Shown here piece by piece: positions 1 to 11,600 of a stretch of DNA of 64,000 nucleotides. The first letter of the stretch is position 1; each line of letters opens with the position of its first letter. The stretch is taken from positions 38,708,478 through 38,772,477 of the forward strand of contig NC_084606.1 in the NCBI RefSeq assembly GCF_033807715.1. The letters are read 5' to 3'. The notes beneath the pieces are model-generated. The model was not told the origin of the DNA, made no database searches, and was given only the letters and a program-made list of their open reading frames with translations. This DNA comes from Cololabis saira (Eukaryota > Chordata > Actinopteri > Beloniformes > Belonidae). Position numbers and translations under genes: made by a program.

Positions 1-812
1 AGATGAAAAAGTCTCCTTTATAGACACAGAATGCATCATTTAAAGAAGCTCATTATTCATATTAGCTTAGAAAAAATGTCAACAGAGAGGCTCATATGAA
101 TTTAAACTTTTTACTTCTTAACATATTATCTTATAATGTCCAAATATATTCTAAAATGTCTACCCTTTAAACTGCTAAATAATATTAATATCTAAATAAT
201 CTTCTATATTTTAAAGCCTTACTGGCCTTCTCAGATGCTGCAAAAAGACACAAACAGCCCCTTAACAGGCCGCGTCTCTGCCTCTCTGCATCTCTGCATC
301 TCTCCCCCAACCATACAAATCTGCTAAAGCTCAGAGCAGATCATGATTTGACTTAGGAACTTTTACGACCATGGCCTTTGACCCTGCAAATTTTACGTAT
401 CTCTCTTTTACCTTTTCTGTCTTTTTCCAATTTCCCATTTTAAAGCCAACTACGAGGTCAATAAAATCATATTTCTCTTTCTCTTAAAATGACAGAATAT
501 ATCTACTTTACCATTTTCACAGTATCTCATGAATGCACACGACAGTACACAGAGGCACACACACAAATGCAGGCGCGTAACACACACAAACGCAGCCCAC
601 ACTCACACTCCCCAGCACACACACAAATGCAGGCGCGCCAGCAGTTGCGCCAGCAGTTGCTGCTAAGTTTTACATGTAATTTCACAAAGTCTCACCATCT
701 CTGTTTCTTAGACTCATGTCAACATGGATCTTATTATTGTATCTTCACAGCGACACACCCTCACCATTTAAGTTTCTCGGGCAATTTAAAACCTCTAATC
801 CTAGGCTCAACA
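1..812. other. AT-rich flank without recognised gene
   Basis: No credible exon seen. About 535-640 is CA-rich and carries a short direct duplication (ACACACAAATGCAGGCGCG seen twice). The small open frames here have no domain-like composition. Confidence 0.5.
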
Positions 813-1006
813 CAGTGATTTCGGGGTGTTTCAATTCCAGCTTTTACCCAGCACTATCCGTGCACCCGTCGATGCCACGGTGGGAGTCGCCACACTCCAA
901 GACTTCTCTCAGTGACTTTGGGGTGTCTATTCCCGGGCTTCTAACCCAGCTCTGTCCGTGCACCTGTTGATGCCACGGTGGGAGTCGCCACACTCCGAGA
1001 CTTTGG
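813..1006. repeat. 97-bp tandem duplication, two copies
   Basis: CAGTGATTTCGGGGTGT at 813 recurs as CAGTGACTTTGGGGTGT at 910, and the block with GATGCCACGGTGGGAGTCGC follows in each. The period is 97 bp with few substitutions. It may be part of the disrupted leader of the minus-strand retrovirus whose LTR lies at 3703-4053, but that is inference. Confidence 0.8.
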
Positions 1007-1155
1007 AATGCGTACGGTAACAGGGCCTGTAACCCTGCCCCTCAAAAGGGCTTCAAACCCCAACACCCCGGGACTCTAACCCTTACTATATACTTCCTCT
1101 TTAATTTCTATTCCAGCCTTTGTCTCTCTTTTTTTTCTCATTAAATTTAGCAGTT

Positions 1156-1546
1156 GGGCAGCACGGTGGCTTAGTGGTTAGCACTGTTGCCTCACAGCAA
1201 GAAGGTCCCCGGTTCGACTCCCAGGCCCGGCAAGGGGTCTTTCTGTGTGGAGTTTGCATGTTCTCCCCGTGCTTGCGTGGGTTTTCTCCGGGTACTCCGG
1301 CTTCCTCCCACAGTCCAAAAACATGCATATTAGGTTAATTGATGATTCTAAATTGCCCGTAGGTGTGAGCGTGAGTGTGGTTGTGAGCATGGTTTGTGTG
1401 TTTATATGTGTCCCTGTGATGGACTGGTGACCTGTCCAGGGTGTAACCCCTGCCTCTCACCTAAAATGAGCTGGGATAGGCTCCAGCAGACCCCCGTGAC
1501 CCCGCAAGGGATAAAGCGGGTAAGATAATGAATGAATGAATGAATG
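1156..1546 (+). mobile_element. tRNA-derived SINE with LINE-like tail
   Basis: The head has a Pol III A box (TGGCTTAGTGG, 1167-1177) and a perfect B box (GGTTCGACTCC, 1211-1221), as in tRNA-derived SINEs. The tail ends GGATAAAGCGGGTAAGATAA followed by (TGAA)n. A perfect 12-bp target-site duplication, AATTTAGCAGTT, flanks it at 1144-1155 and 1547-1558. The 3' tail resembles the 3' end of the LINE at 45571-48777, so that LINE, or a close relative, is a plausible mobilising partner. Confidence 0.88.
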
Positions 1547-1688
1547 AATTTAGCAGTTGTCATTAAATTTAACAGTTGTCATTAAATTCAGCAATTGTTC
1601 TTAAAGGAGCTGTATGTAAGAGCAATAATAAAACGAATCATAAAATGACCCCCATATGTCAACAGACATTTAAAAATCATGTTCATTT

Positions 1689-2312
1689 TATTATGTATAG
1701 TATATTATATTATTATTAGTATAGGTATCGGATAGGTGAATGGATGAATGAATGGGATGCCTGGGTCTGGGGCCCTCCGTTGTCGGGCCTGCGCGGGTGT
1801 CGCCTTGTTGGGGGGTTCCCTCTCTCCGGGCCCGTCTCCGGTCCCCCCCGCTGCCTCTACGGCGGGGCGCCCCTCTGGTCTTGGAGGGCCACTTTCGTGG
1901 GGGACGGGTGCGCCTGCCCGCGTCGGCGGCCGGGGCGGCTCTGTCTCTCCGGGCAGGCTGGCCCCCTGCCGGGTGGGTGTCGTTGGCCTGAAGGGTGAGG
2001 GCCTCCTGGCCGCGTGTCCGGCCCGGACCGGGTGGCCGGGGATTGCCTGGGTCGCGGTCCGCCGCCGCGGGATCCCTGGCTGCTTCTTTCCGCGCCGTGG
2101 GGGCCCCGCCCGCGGGCCCCCTCGGCCGCCGCCGGGTGGGGGGGGGGCCTCGCAGGCGGTGGGTTGCCTCCCTCCTACTTCTCCCCTCTGTGGGGTTTGC
2201 CGGTGGCCTGGGTTCCGGGCTCTTCCTTGTCGGCCTCTGGTCTCGCGGGTGGCGGGGTCGCTCCCCCCCCTCCCCCACTATAGATACACTTCAGGTGGAG
2301 CTTTGTTTGGTT

Positions 2313-2393
<81 letters not shown>

Positions 2394-2408
2394 GTCATTT
2401 AGTCACAT

Positions 2409-2457
<49 letters not shown>

Positions 2458-2934
2458 TGATCATATACATACACACACACACACATAGACATACACACTG
2501 GCTTGTTCACCTGCATGCTGGCTCTCTAGTTTTTGGGTTTAGGTAGCGGTAGCGATAGCTTAGCTCAGACTGCGATCAGATCTCAAGATTTAGGTCGATT
2601 GCTGTTCGTGTTTTGGTTGGCTCCGTGCCGGTTTCGTGCTTTGTTTGTGGTTTTTTGTTGCAGATTTCCAGTGCTTGACGTGTGTCTCCGTGTGTTCCTG
2701 CTTCCTGGATTGGCAGTGGATGTCGTCACCCCCCCCCCCACCCCCCCCCAAAAAAAAAAAAAAAAAAAAAAAAAAAACACTGGGTTTGTATGTGTATATT
2801 TATGTATGTGTACGCATATGTGTGCGTATATATATGTATATATTACATATAGTAATAATGCACATATATACACTTTTGGTTTCTACCGTCATGGTATCAA
2901 TCAATAATATGTGTGCAGACAAGGTAAAAAAAAA
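1689..2934 (+). mobile_element. Poly-A retroposon, copy A (GC-rich head, internal CA arrays)
   Basis: A 1.25-kb insertion with a 17-bp target-site duplication, AAAAATCATGTTCATTT, at 1672-1688 and 2935-2951 and a terminal A-run before the right duplication. In order it holds an AT-rich start, a very GC-rich block (about 1744-2280), two long CA arrays (about 2319-2390 and 2410-2454), a unique block (about 2518-2730), a C/A homopolymer junction and an AT-rich 3' end. Related copies occur at 10300-11600 and 56390-57370 on the other strand. No transposase or reverse transcriptase frame is visible. The long open frames over the GC-rich and CA parts are compositional artefacts. The duplication and A-tail imply LINE-type target-primed insertion; the family is not one I recognise. 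Confidence 0.78.
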
Positions 2935-3060
2935 AAAAATCATGTTCATTTCAAATACTTATGTCACTGACAACAGCACTCAAGCCAGGATATTCCAGTT
3001 TAAAAAGAGGAGTTACAGCCCTCAACTGATGTTTATGTTGTCATTTTTTGTTTTGGCCTG

Positions 3061-3307
3061 AAGCTCCACCCTCCACCTATCTCCCAATCACCAAGTCAGT
3101 ATTGTTTCTGAAGCTCCACCCTCCACCTATCTCCCAATCACCAAGTCAGTATTGTTTCTGAAGCTCCACCCTCCACCTATCTCCCAATCACCAAGTCAGT
3201 ATTGTTTCTGAAGCTCCACCCTCCACCTATCTCCCAATCACCAAGTCAGTATTGTTTCTGAAGCTCCACCCTCCACCTATCTCCCAATCACGAAGTCAGT
3301 ATTGTTT
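3061..3307. repeat. 50-bp minisatellite, five units
   Basis: Units start at 3061, 3111, 3161, 3211 and 3261, each beginning AAGCTCCACCCTCCACCTAT and ending CAGTATTGTTTC. Copies are nearly identical, and only the last diverges (CGAAG for CCAAG). Near-identity indicates recent expansion. Confidence 0.95.
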
Positions 3308-3490
3308 CGGCATCCGGGTTGCCAGCTCGGCTCTAATTATCGCAGCCATGGCAGCCTACGTTCCTGCTGCATTCTGCAGCCTACCTGGCAACCTCTGGTC
3401 GGGGGGAGGAGGGGGAGGCTACACGCCGCTCAACAATATTTTGAAAGTGACTGCAGTACCAGTTTTGGCCATTTCTTACAGACGGCTCCT

Positions 3491-3582
3491 TTAAATTCAG
3501 CAGTTGTCATTCCTTAAATTTAGCAGTTATTAAATTCAGCAGTTATCATTCCTTAAATTTAGCAGTTATTAAATTCAGCAGC
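3491..3582. repeat. 39-bp tandem repeat, about 2.4 units
   Basis: Units start TTAAATTCAGCAGTT at 3491, 3530 and 3569. The same motif flanks the SINE at 1144-1600, so the sequence between was probably continuous before the SINE and retroposon inserted. Confidence 0.85.
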
Positions 3583-3681
3583 TGGGTATTTAGTGGTATC
3601 CAATTCGGATGAAAGGTCTGCTTACCCGGTCTTTTTCGTAACCAACTGTTCTGTCCTAATTACCTCTTTTCCTCTTGCTCA

Positions 3682-3699
3682 ATCCCGGACGAGCCCCCA
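3682..3699 (-). promoter_or_regulatory. Retroviral primer-binding site, tRNA-Pro type
   Basis: On the minus strand this reads TGGGGGCTCGTCCGGGAT, the 18-nt complement of the tRNA-Pro 3' end used by many gammaretrovirus-like elements. It sits 3 nt from the end of the LTR at 3703-4053, the expected geometry. A GT donor-like GGGTAAGC lies further into the leader on the minus strand. Confidence 0.88.
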
Positions 3700-3702
3700 A
3701 AT

Positions 3703-4053
3703 TGTTGTGATCGAACTGATCACCCCAGGTTTTTTGATCGAGCTGGAAAAGTTAAAAAGGACAGAATACTTGGATAGAATTTGATCGTCTTCTGCAGAAG
3801 GAGAAGCCAGCCTCTGCTTCACTGGGTTCTGAGTTCTCTCTCTGTAAGGCTGAGTTTATTGCTGTGAGAAAGGGGGAGGATGGCCCAAATTTTATTGCTG
3901 GGCGGCCCCCCTTATCTGTGCCTGGTACAGAATTCCTCCTTTCAGAGACAAGTCAGAATACACTCACATTACGTTTTAACACATAGACACATTTAGTTAA
4001 TCAGCATATGCAGTTTACATATTCAGTGTGGTTTTGAATTATTTTATCCAACA
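3703..4053 (-). mobile_element. Endogenous retrovirus LTR (5' LTR, minus strand)
   Basis: Read on the minus strand, a 351-bp unit starts TGTTGGATAAAAT and ends GATCACAACA, the TG...CA form of retroviral LTRs. It holds two AATAAA signals (plus-strand positions 3891-3896 and 3855-3860) in the expected R/U5 zone, and is followed by the tRNA-Pro primer site. No gag, pol or env is recognisable to the left, where the leader runs into tandem repeats. This is therefore an LTR plus leader remnant of a provirus, about 760 bp upstream of the VLIG exon and in opposite orientation. Confidence 0.8.
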
Positions 4054-4810
4054 CTAACTGACTTCGTCAGAAAGAATTGAGAGTTGAAAACTTTGGGAAT
4101 GTTACATAAATTCATAATGAGGAAAGACACAGAGACTACCTTGGAATGGGTTTTTAGCGCACTCCTGCAGGAAGGGGAGAGCAACAGGAGTGCAGGGCAA
4201 CGTGTGGCCCTCATTGAGAACTCCTGAGCTTCCCCCAGATCCTCCCTCTAGAAGATGCTTTTATTAAGAAACTTTGACAGGAAATGACGATATAAGGACA
4301 ATGAATAGTAAACAATTAGACAGTAGACAATGGGGTGGAAGTGATAACGTGTGATTGAGTCCTGACATAACAGTGGTTAGCTGTCACCAGGACAGTGGTC
4401 AGCTGTCACCAGGACAGTCCAAAACCTGAGTAGATCAGGAAGTGGCTGCCGTGACTTCTGTTGACCAAGCATGTGACAGTTTCACAATGACAAAACAAGT
4501 TCAAAGGTTGATTAACCTCACAGGAACTACCTTAAAGCTGCAGCACAGCCATCAATGAATTAATTGATTAATTCAACCCAGTTGATGTTATCAATGCAGT
4601 CCTCACCATCCCTGTTCCCATATTTTATTTGTTGAGAACCAGCTCTCCTGGCTTTGTTGAACTTTATTGAACTTGGTTCATGGGTTCAGATAATCAATAG
4701 TTGTGTGTAATATTTATGGGCAAGCTGCTTTATTTTAAACACTAAGCTCCTCTTGTAACTGCAGTAGTTAAAGACCATTATTTTTATAAATATTTTCTGT
4801 ATCTCCACAG
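4054..4810. other. Probable intron or upstream flank of the VLIG gene
   Basis: No exon recognised. A 22-bp direct repeat (ACAGTGGTTAGCTGTCACC, then TCAGC variant) lies at 4370-4413. The stretch ends in a pyrimidine-containing splice acceptor ...CTGTATCTCCACAG at 4810. Confidence 0.5.
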
Positions 4811-7800
4811 AGACCGACCTGGAGAGCCTGCTGGAGGATCTGGGGTTGACGCCGTACTGCAGAGAGAAACTAACACTCAGCAAGATCCTGGAGATTGATG
4901 AGAAGACCATCACTGATGTTCCTGTCAAGAGTAAATCAGATCTCCCATGGTATTTTATAAAGAAACTGATGATGGTTAATGTAACAGCTGGAAATATGAA
5001 GTGCACATCAGCTTATGAGTCAACGTATGATGATTCATTAGGGACTGAGTTAGATTTGCGTGATCTACTTGACAGTCCAAACACAGACGACACACTAAAC
5101 CCTCTCGACATAATCACTGCTCTCTTTCTGTGTTCAGATGCTTTTGTACAACAAGAAATGGCACTAAAATTTTCAATGTGTCAATTCGCTGTGCCTCTGC
5201 TGCTTCCCAGCTGTGATACAGAACAGTGTACGCTCATGCTGTGGGCCATGAGAGACATTGTCAAGAAGTACAGACCTCCAGCTCTTTCACAATCCAAGGG
5301 TTTCATTGAAGAGAGAATAGTTGATTCTCAAGTTCCAATGATCTCTTTTGTGAGACTGGGTAACTGCTCCTTGTCAAAGTCAGAGATCCTCAATAAGCTT
5401 CTCAGCAATTCTCAGCAGTACCACAACACCTTTGTTCACCACAACATGGAGGGTGGTGACAGTCCAAAAAGAATATCCAACGGACTGACAGAAATCACCT
5501 GGTACCTTCCTTGTGGGAACACAGACATCGACCTTTTCAATCAACCAGTGGCTGTTGCTAATCTTCACGGGGACATTGCTTCATTTGAAACACAATACTC
5601 CTTTCTGTGTCAGACATCTGCAGCAGTTTTTGTGTTCTTTGACCATTTGGAGTCTGAGTGCAAAATTCTTACGAACCAGAACAATAAAGCGCAAATCTTC
5701 TTGGTGGGAAACAGTGAGAGCAAGAACTTCAGCTTAGATGCTCTAAAAAGTGTAGCTATCAAATTGGGCTTGATGAAAAACAACATTATTATTAAGAGAA
5801 AAGAGAAAAATGATGCAGATTTTATCAAACGGCTGAGAAAAACAGTCAGTGATGTAGTTGAGAACCCACAGATGAAGATGCCAATAGCAAATATGGCCGA
5901 CATTGCTCATGAACTGGGAATCCTGGTTGATGAAGACTCTCCAGAGTGTCAGGCTGGAAAGAAAAACGCAGATGCCATCACTGAAGAAATTCAAAACCTC
6001 CTTCAGTACAAAGATGAACAACTTCCTCTGCAAGGCCAAATATGGAAGGAACTGACTCACTTAGAAAAAGAGGAATTTCGCCTAAAAAAAGTTGGATCTA
6101 AGAACGTAGAAATGTACAAAAGTGACCTTGAGCAGCAGAAAGAGGAACTCCGGAAAAAGCAGAGCTCCTTTAACCTGTCCCCAGCAATGACATGCTTCAT
6201 CAATGCAATATCCAGACCAGGAATAGAAAGATGTTATTTCGTGAAATGGATGCGATTGAACCTTGATAACGTCTCTCGTTTAAAACTCTCCGCACTAAGA
6301 GAGCTGTACAAAGAAAAGTGCAAAGATTCTGCAAACAAAGAGGAGGCGAAAGAAATTGATGGACAACTTTCCAACAGCTCTCTGGGGACTGAACATTTCT
6401 TCCGTGAAATGGGTCAGATCTATGAAGCTTCCCTCTCACTTCCACAAACACACCCATCACGTCAACAATTGCAACATCTGCCCAAACTCTGTGCACAGTT
6501 GTTGCTTGATGGGTTTCCTCTTGAACTTGTTGATGGAGATGCATCCAACATACCTCTGAGATGGGTGAGTGACGTTCTCATTCAGCTGAATCACTTAGTG
6601 TCTCCAAAGAACAAAATACGGGTAGTTACAGTTCTTGGAGTTCAGAGCACTGGAAAGTCCACTCTCCTCAACACCATGTTTGGAGTGCAGTTTGCAGTCA
6701 GCAGTGGTCGATGTACTCGCGGAGCCTTCATGCTGCTCATCACACTCAATGAAGACATCAAAAGAGAACTTGGCTGTGACTTCATGGTGATCATTGACAC
6801 CGAGGGTTTAAAGTCACCAGAACTTGCTCAGCTGGACAACAGCTGTGAGCATGACAATGAGCTTGCAACGCTTGTGGTGGGGCTGAGTGATATCACCATT
6901 ATCAATATTGCAATGGAGAATTCAACTGAAATGAAGGACATTCTGCAAATAGTGGTTCATGCTTTCCTCAGGATGAAGGAGGTGGGCAAAAAACCAAAAT
7001 GTCAGTTTGTTCATCAAAATGTTCCTGATGTTTCTGCTCATGAGAAGAACCTACGAGACAGGAAACTGCTCCTGGAGCAGTTAAATGAGATGACCCAAGC
7101 AGCCGCCAAAATGGAAAAGAGAGAGGAGAACAAAAGCTTCACTGATGTGATGGAGTACAGTCCAGACACGGGGAACTGCTACGTTCCTGGACTCTGGAAT
7201 GGAAACCCACCAATGGCACCAGTCAATGTGGGATACAGCCAGACTTTATACGAACTCAAGAAGAACATCATCCAACAACTGAGAGAGTGTGTGTCATCTG
7301 CTAATGATGTATTGGAGTTTAAAGAGTGGATGACCAGTCTGTGGAATGCTGTGAAGCACGAAAACTTCATCTTCAGCTTCAAAAACAGCCTTGTAGCTGA
7401 CGCATACATGAAGCTCTGCACAGAGTTCAACAGATGGGAGTGGGAGTTCAAGAAATCAATGTACAGCTGGATTAGCAATGCAGAAACAAAGATTTTGAAT
7501 TTTGGTACAGTCGCTGCAAAGTCTCAAATATCTGATATGGAAGAATTCCTCACTCACTTAAAACATGAAGCGACCACAGAGCTGTCAAATTGGGAGAAGA
7601 AGCTCCTTGACAATCTGGAAGAATACTTCAAGCAAACAGATGGACATGTCCATTTGGTTGAAGGACACGAAGAGGAATTTAAAAACAGTGCAAAGAACCT
7701 TCGTAGAGAATTGGAAAATTCTGTCGTAAATCATCTCACAGCAGCAGCTGATATCAAACGGGGACTGAAAGAAGTCGACAAAATCAAGGAGAATCATACA

Positions 7801-9486
7801 AAAGAAATAGAAAAGGCAGTGAGTGAATTAATTACTCAGTGTCGAAAGAAAAAGGTCCAAATGAAAGACAGAAAGTTAGAAAAAGAGTTTGATAAGATGT
7901 GGCATGAAACACTGAAGAAGATGTCTTACTCTGAACTAAAACACACAGATGTTTTCACAGATGTGAGCCACTATCTGAGAGAAAATGTTTCACGCAAAGG
8001 GAGTCATGCTTGCGAACTCCTGAGTGGACAAAGCCTTGAAAAGTGTGGGTTGGCAGCGTTCAAATACAAACCTGAAAGATTGCCTGGAAAAATAGAACAC
8101 AAAGTCAGGGGTTGGTTAAGTCTTCAAGATCTCGTGAAAGCCAGACAAAAAGTGGCTGACAACATCATAGCTGCTTGCCAAAACTCTGTAACAGACAAAA
8201 CAAAAAGAAAAACCAACTACCACAACACTAACATCCAGGAGATCCTTCGCATCATTGATGAAATGTTGAACAAGGCTGATGTTGACACAGATATTGAGTT
8301 TGAAGTTCCTCTGAAGCAGCACATCTGTGCAGATGCAGCCAGAAACTTTCAGAGAATGCAAGAAGACTTCACGCAAGCAAATGACCCCAAGATCCTTCTG
8401 GATAAAAACAAGGAAAAGTTCTGTGCAGATTTCAAAGATGTTTTCCACAAACGAGACCAGTGCCACAAGAAGGCTGAAGAGTTCACAGAACAATGTCTGA
8501 AACCTGCTGTTGAAGACTTTGTCTACCGTTCTCTGGGTCCCAATATCACTGAAGAAATGATGAGAAGTAAAGTGTTCAGCACACGAACCTCCTTCCAGGG
8601 TTCAGTTCTTATGGATTTGCTGTCAAAGGAAGACTTCAACAGCTATCTAAGCTGCATTTGCAATTATGAGGATTATGTAAAAACATGGATACTTGAACAA
8701 ATAAAGGAGCACTTCTCAGATGCGTCTAAAACATCTGGGTATGAGGAAGAACACCTCAAGTCGAGCATCAAAAATATAAAGGACGCCATGGAAAAGGCCA
8801 AATCAGGGAAGAGTGCTGACCTGAAGACATTTGTTGAACGCATCTGCAAAGAACTTGGTGATAAACTGGTCATTTCCCAGGATGCTCTTGGTGCCTTCAT
8901 GATCCTGAACAACGCTGACCGGGAGCAGTTTACTAAGTCACTAATTGCATCCGTGGAGAAGATGGAAAAAACTCTTAAGAAGAAGTTTAAATGCACAACC
9001 TTTGAGATAAAACTAGAACATCTCCGTGTGAATCCTCAGACTGAGCTTTTCACCAGAGTGGTCGGTTGTGGGAAACAGTGTCCGTTCTGTCAAGTTCCCT
9101 GTGAAGCAGGAAAAGACAGACATAAAGATCACTTTGCTTCCCTGCATCGACCACAAGGTCTGGCTAAATACACGTCTGCCAGTTCAGAAAAACTTGCAAC
9201 TAACATTTGCACATCTCTTGTGATCAGTGACAACCGCTTTTGCTGCCACGCCACCGACGATGAATATCATCCTTACAAGTCTTACAGGGAAGTTTTCCCA
9301 GACTGGCACATCCCTCCTGATGGGAGTCTTGAGTCGTCAGACTTCTGGAAATATGTGATGAACAAGTACAACGAGAAGTTTGCTGAATCATATAAGGCAG
9401 AGCCAGCTGACATTCCTGAAACTTGGAAGAAAATTACAAAACAACAGGCAGAAACAAGTCTAAAAAACTCATTTAACATCCGCTGA
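4811..9486 (+). CDS. Very large interferon-inducible GTPase (VLIG/GVIN-like), large final exon
   Basis: Cytosolic/nuclear giant GTPase family induced by interferon; the precise function in fish is unsettled. The exon starts after the CAG acceptor at 4808-4810, with first whole codon ACC at 4813; the opening reads TDLESLLEDLGLTPYCREKL. There is no initiating ATG here, so upstream exon(s) must supply the start. The frame is open for about 1,557 codons to TGA at 9484-9486, matching the habit of this family of encoding most of the protein in one exon. Counting from 4846 as residue 1, the P-loop GVQSTGKST is near 599-607 and DTEGL near 651-655. Charged helical/coiled-coil stretches cover roughly 860-1330. 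A cysteine/histidine cluster (CGKQCPFCQVPC...H...H) lies near 1408-1435, typical of VLIG C-termini. No frame break is seen, so this copy looks functional if joined to its 5' exon. Confidence 0.93.
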
Positions 9487-9686
9487 GACTGATCATATTC
9501 AACCTCACTTTCTTTGATGGTGAAAGTGGACCTTCTACTCTGGATGTCGTGTCTTTTTAATGGTCTTTACGTTTCTTTATTAACAACTTCGGTAACACAT
9601 ATAGATAGCAAATCAAAAAGGTTTATAAATGCTGATATGAGAAAACTGATCGATGTGGTTTTCTTTTATCTGCATTTGCTTACAAC

Positions 9687-9692
9687 AATAAA
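9687..9692 (+). terminator. Candidate poly-A signal of the VLIG gene
   Basis: AATAAA about 200 nt after the stop codon, in an AT-rich 3' region. Other A/T-rich variants nearby could also serve. Confidence 0.5.
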
Positions 9693-10299
9693 AAGTCATC
9701 TGATTTATTTTTTTGTGCTTGTCATTAAATCATTTCTTACAAATTAATATTCACCAAATCAAAGTAAAGATTTTCTTTAGTTTGTAAATGTTGTATGTTT
9801 TATTTTTACTTTTTTGTTAAAAACATTGTCATGTGATTGAGTTTATTCTTCTTTTTGATCACTTTGGGAACAGCAGAGGTTATAAAAGTAAACATGATAT
9901 TTACTCAGTTACACCTGAAATCACTGACTGAAATGAAATTTTTGTTTTAATACAAATCTCACATTATAAAATAAGTCCAATGCTTTTCCGATTTCTCATT
10001 CCAGAATGTAAAGCATTACGATCATGACTGTACTTGCTTTTTGGCATAATTGCATATGCTTTCTTTTTATCTTTTCTTTTTTTTAGCTTTAAAAGTACAA
10101 CAAGTACTTTGCTGAAGTACATCATTATAAAGTGGACTTTAATGTATTTTGGAGAAATATCAAAGAAAACGTTCAAGAGTAACCAATAATGACTGTAAAC
10201 AGCCTTCATCACTTGTGTTTAAAATAAACCTTTTCACTCGTGAAAATTTTACTCTCATTTGATTTGTCATAATGTTAAAGAAAATCACTAACTGATCTC
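9693..10299. other. AT-rich intergenic DNA
   Basis: No gene, RNA or repeat structure recognised up to the T-run that starts retroposon copy B. Confidence 0.5.
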
Positions 10300-10708
10300 T
10301 TTTTTTTTTTTTTTACCTTGTCTGCACACATATTAATGGTTGATACCATGCCGGTAAAAACCTAAGGCATATATATGTGCATTATTACTATATTTAATAT
10401 ATATACATATATATATGCATACATACGCATACACATACATAAATATACACATACAAACCCAGTGGGGGGGGGGCGGGTGACATCCACTGCCAATCCAGGA
10501 AGCAGGAACACACAGAGGCCTCACGTCAAGCACTCGAAATCTGCAACAAAAACCACAAACGAAACACAAAACCGACACGGAGCCGACCAAAACACGAACA
10601 GCAATCGACCCAAATCTCGAGATCCAATCACAGTCTAAGCTAAGCTACCACTAACTAACCCCAAAACTACAGAGCAAGCATGCAGGTGAACAAGCCAGTG
10701 TGTATGTC

Positions 10709-10749
<41 letters not shown>

Positions 10750-10758
10750 ATATGATCA

Positions 10759-10831
<73 letters not shown>

Positions 10832-10840
10832 ATATGATCA

Positions 10841-10904
<64 letters not shown>

Positions 10905-11600
10905 CATGTCTCTGTCGCTATGTGTGTGTGTGTGTGTGTGTATGTGTGCGTATATGTATGTTTGTGTGGCTGTGTATGTGTGTGTATACGTATGTGACTG
11001 ACTGGCTATATGTGTGTGTGTGTGTGTGCGTGCGTGCGTGTGTGTGTGTGTGTATATATGATTATGTGTGTGTGTCAGCAGCACACAGCAGACATCCACG
11101 TAGGCAGGTGGAAGCAGCAATGGGATGACCGTGGATGGGGGGGGGACTGGGACCGCAGGCCAGAACACAGCTCCCGAGGCTCCGGCCTGCAAACATGCAC
11201 AAAAGAGAAAAGGGGGGCCAACACAAGAAACTACAGGAGCGATGGACAAAACGATAGCTATGAGACATTTGGCGGACGCGGCCCAGGCAATCCCCGGCCA
11301 CCTGGTCACGTGGCCAGGAGGCCCTCACCCTCCAGGTCAACGACCCCCACCCGGCGAGGGGCCAGCCTGCCCGGAGAGACAGAGCCGCCCGGCCACCGAT
11401 GCGGGTAAGTGCACCCGCCCCCACGAAAGTGGCCCTCCAGGACCAGAGGGGCGCCCCGCCGCGGAGGCACCGGGGGGGGGGGCAGAGCTGGCCCCGGCTT
11501 CAGCCACCACTCCCCCTCCTGCCCCCCCTACACGACTCACACATATATAGGTCCGAGAGGTCGGGGTTCCGGGGTCTGGGGGACACTGTCCCACGTGCCC
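10300..11600 (-). mobile_element. Poly-A retroposon, copy B
   Basis: Reverse orientation relative to copy A: T-run at 10300-10314, then ACCTTGTCTGCACACATATT, the complement of copy A's 3' end. The unique block follows (about 10480-10680), then long TG arrays (about 10710-11060) and the GC-rich block (about 11250-11530). The 5' (right) boundary is uncertain because no target-site duplication was found. An internal stretch (about 11080-11280) is not obviously present in copy A. Confidence 0.68.

Noticed and set aside
1744..2280. GC-rich block considered as ribosomal RNA spacer or expansion segment
   Set aside because: No conserved rRNA core motif seen, and the block is part of a repeated retroposon with a target duplication.
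3061..3307. CRISPR-like direct repeats, also at 30330-30512
   Set aside because: Repeats are contiguous without unique spacers and the context is vertebrate; these are minisatellites.
10635..11309. Cys/Val and His/Thr-rich frames over TG/CA arrays here and at 1748-2488 and 56782-57133
   Set aside because: Direct translations of dinucleotide repeats.
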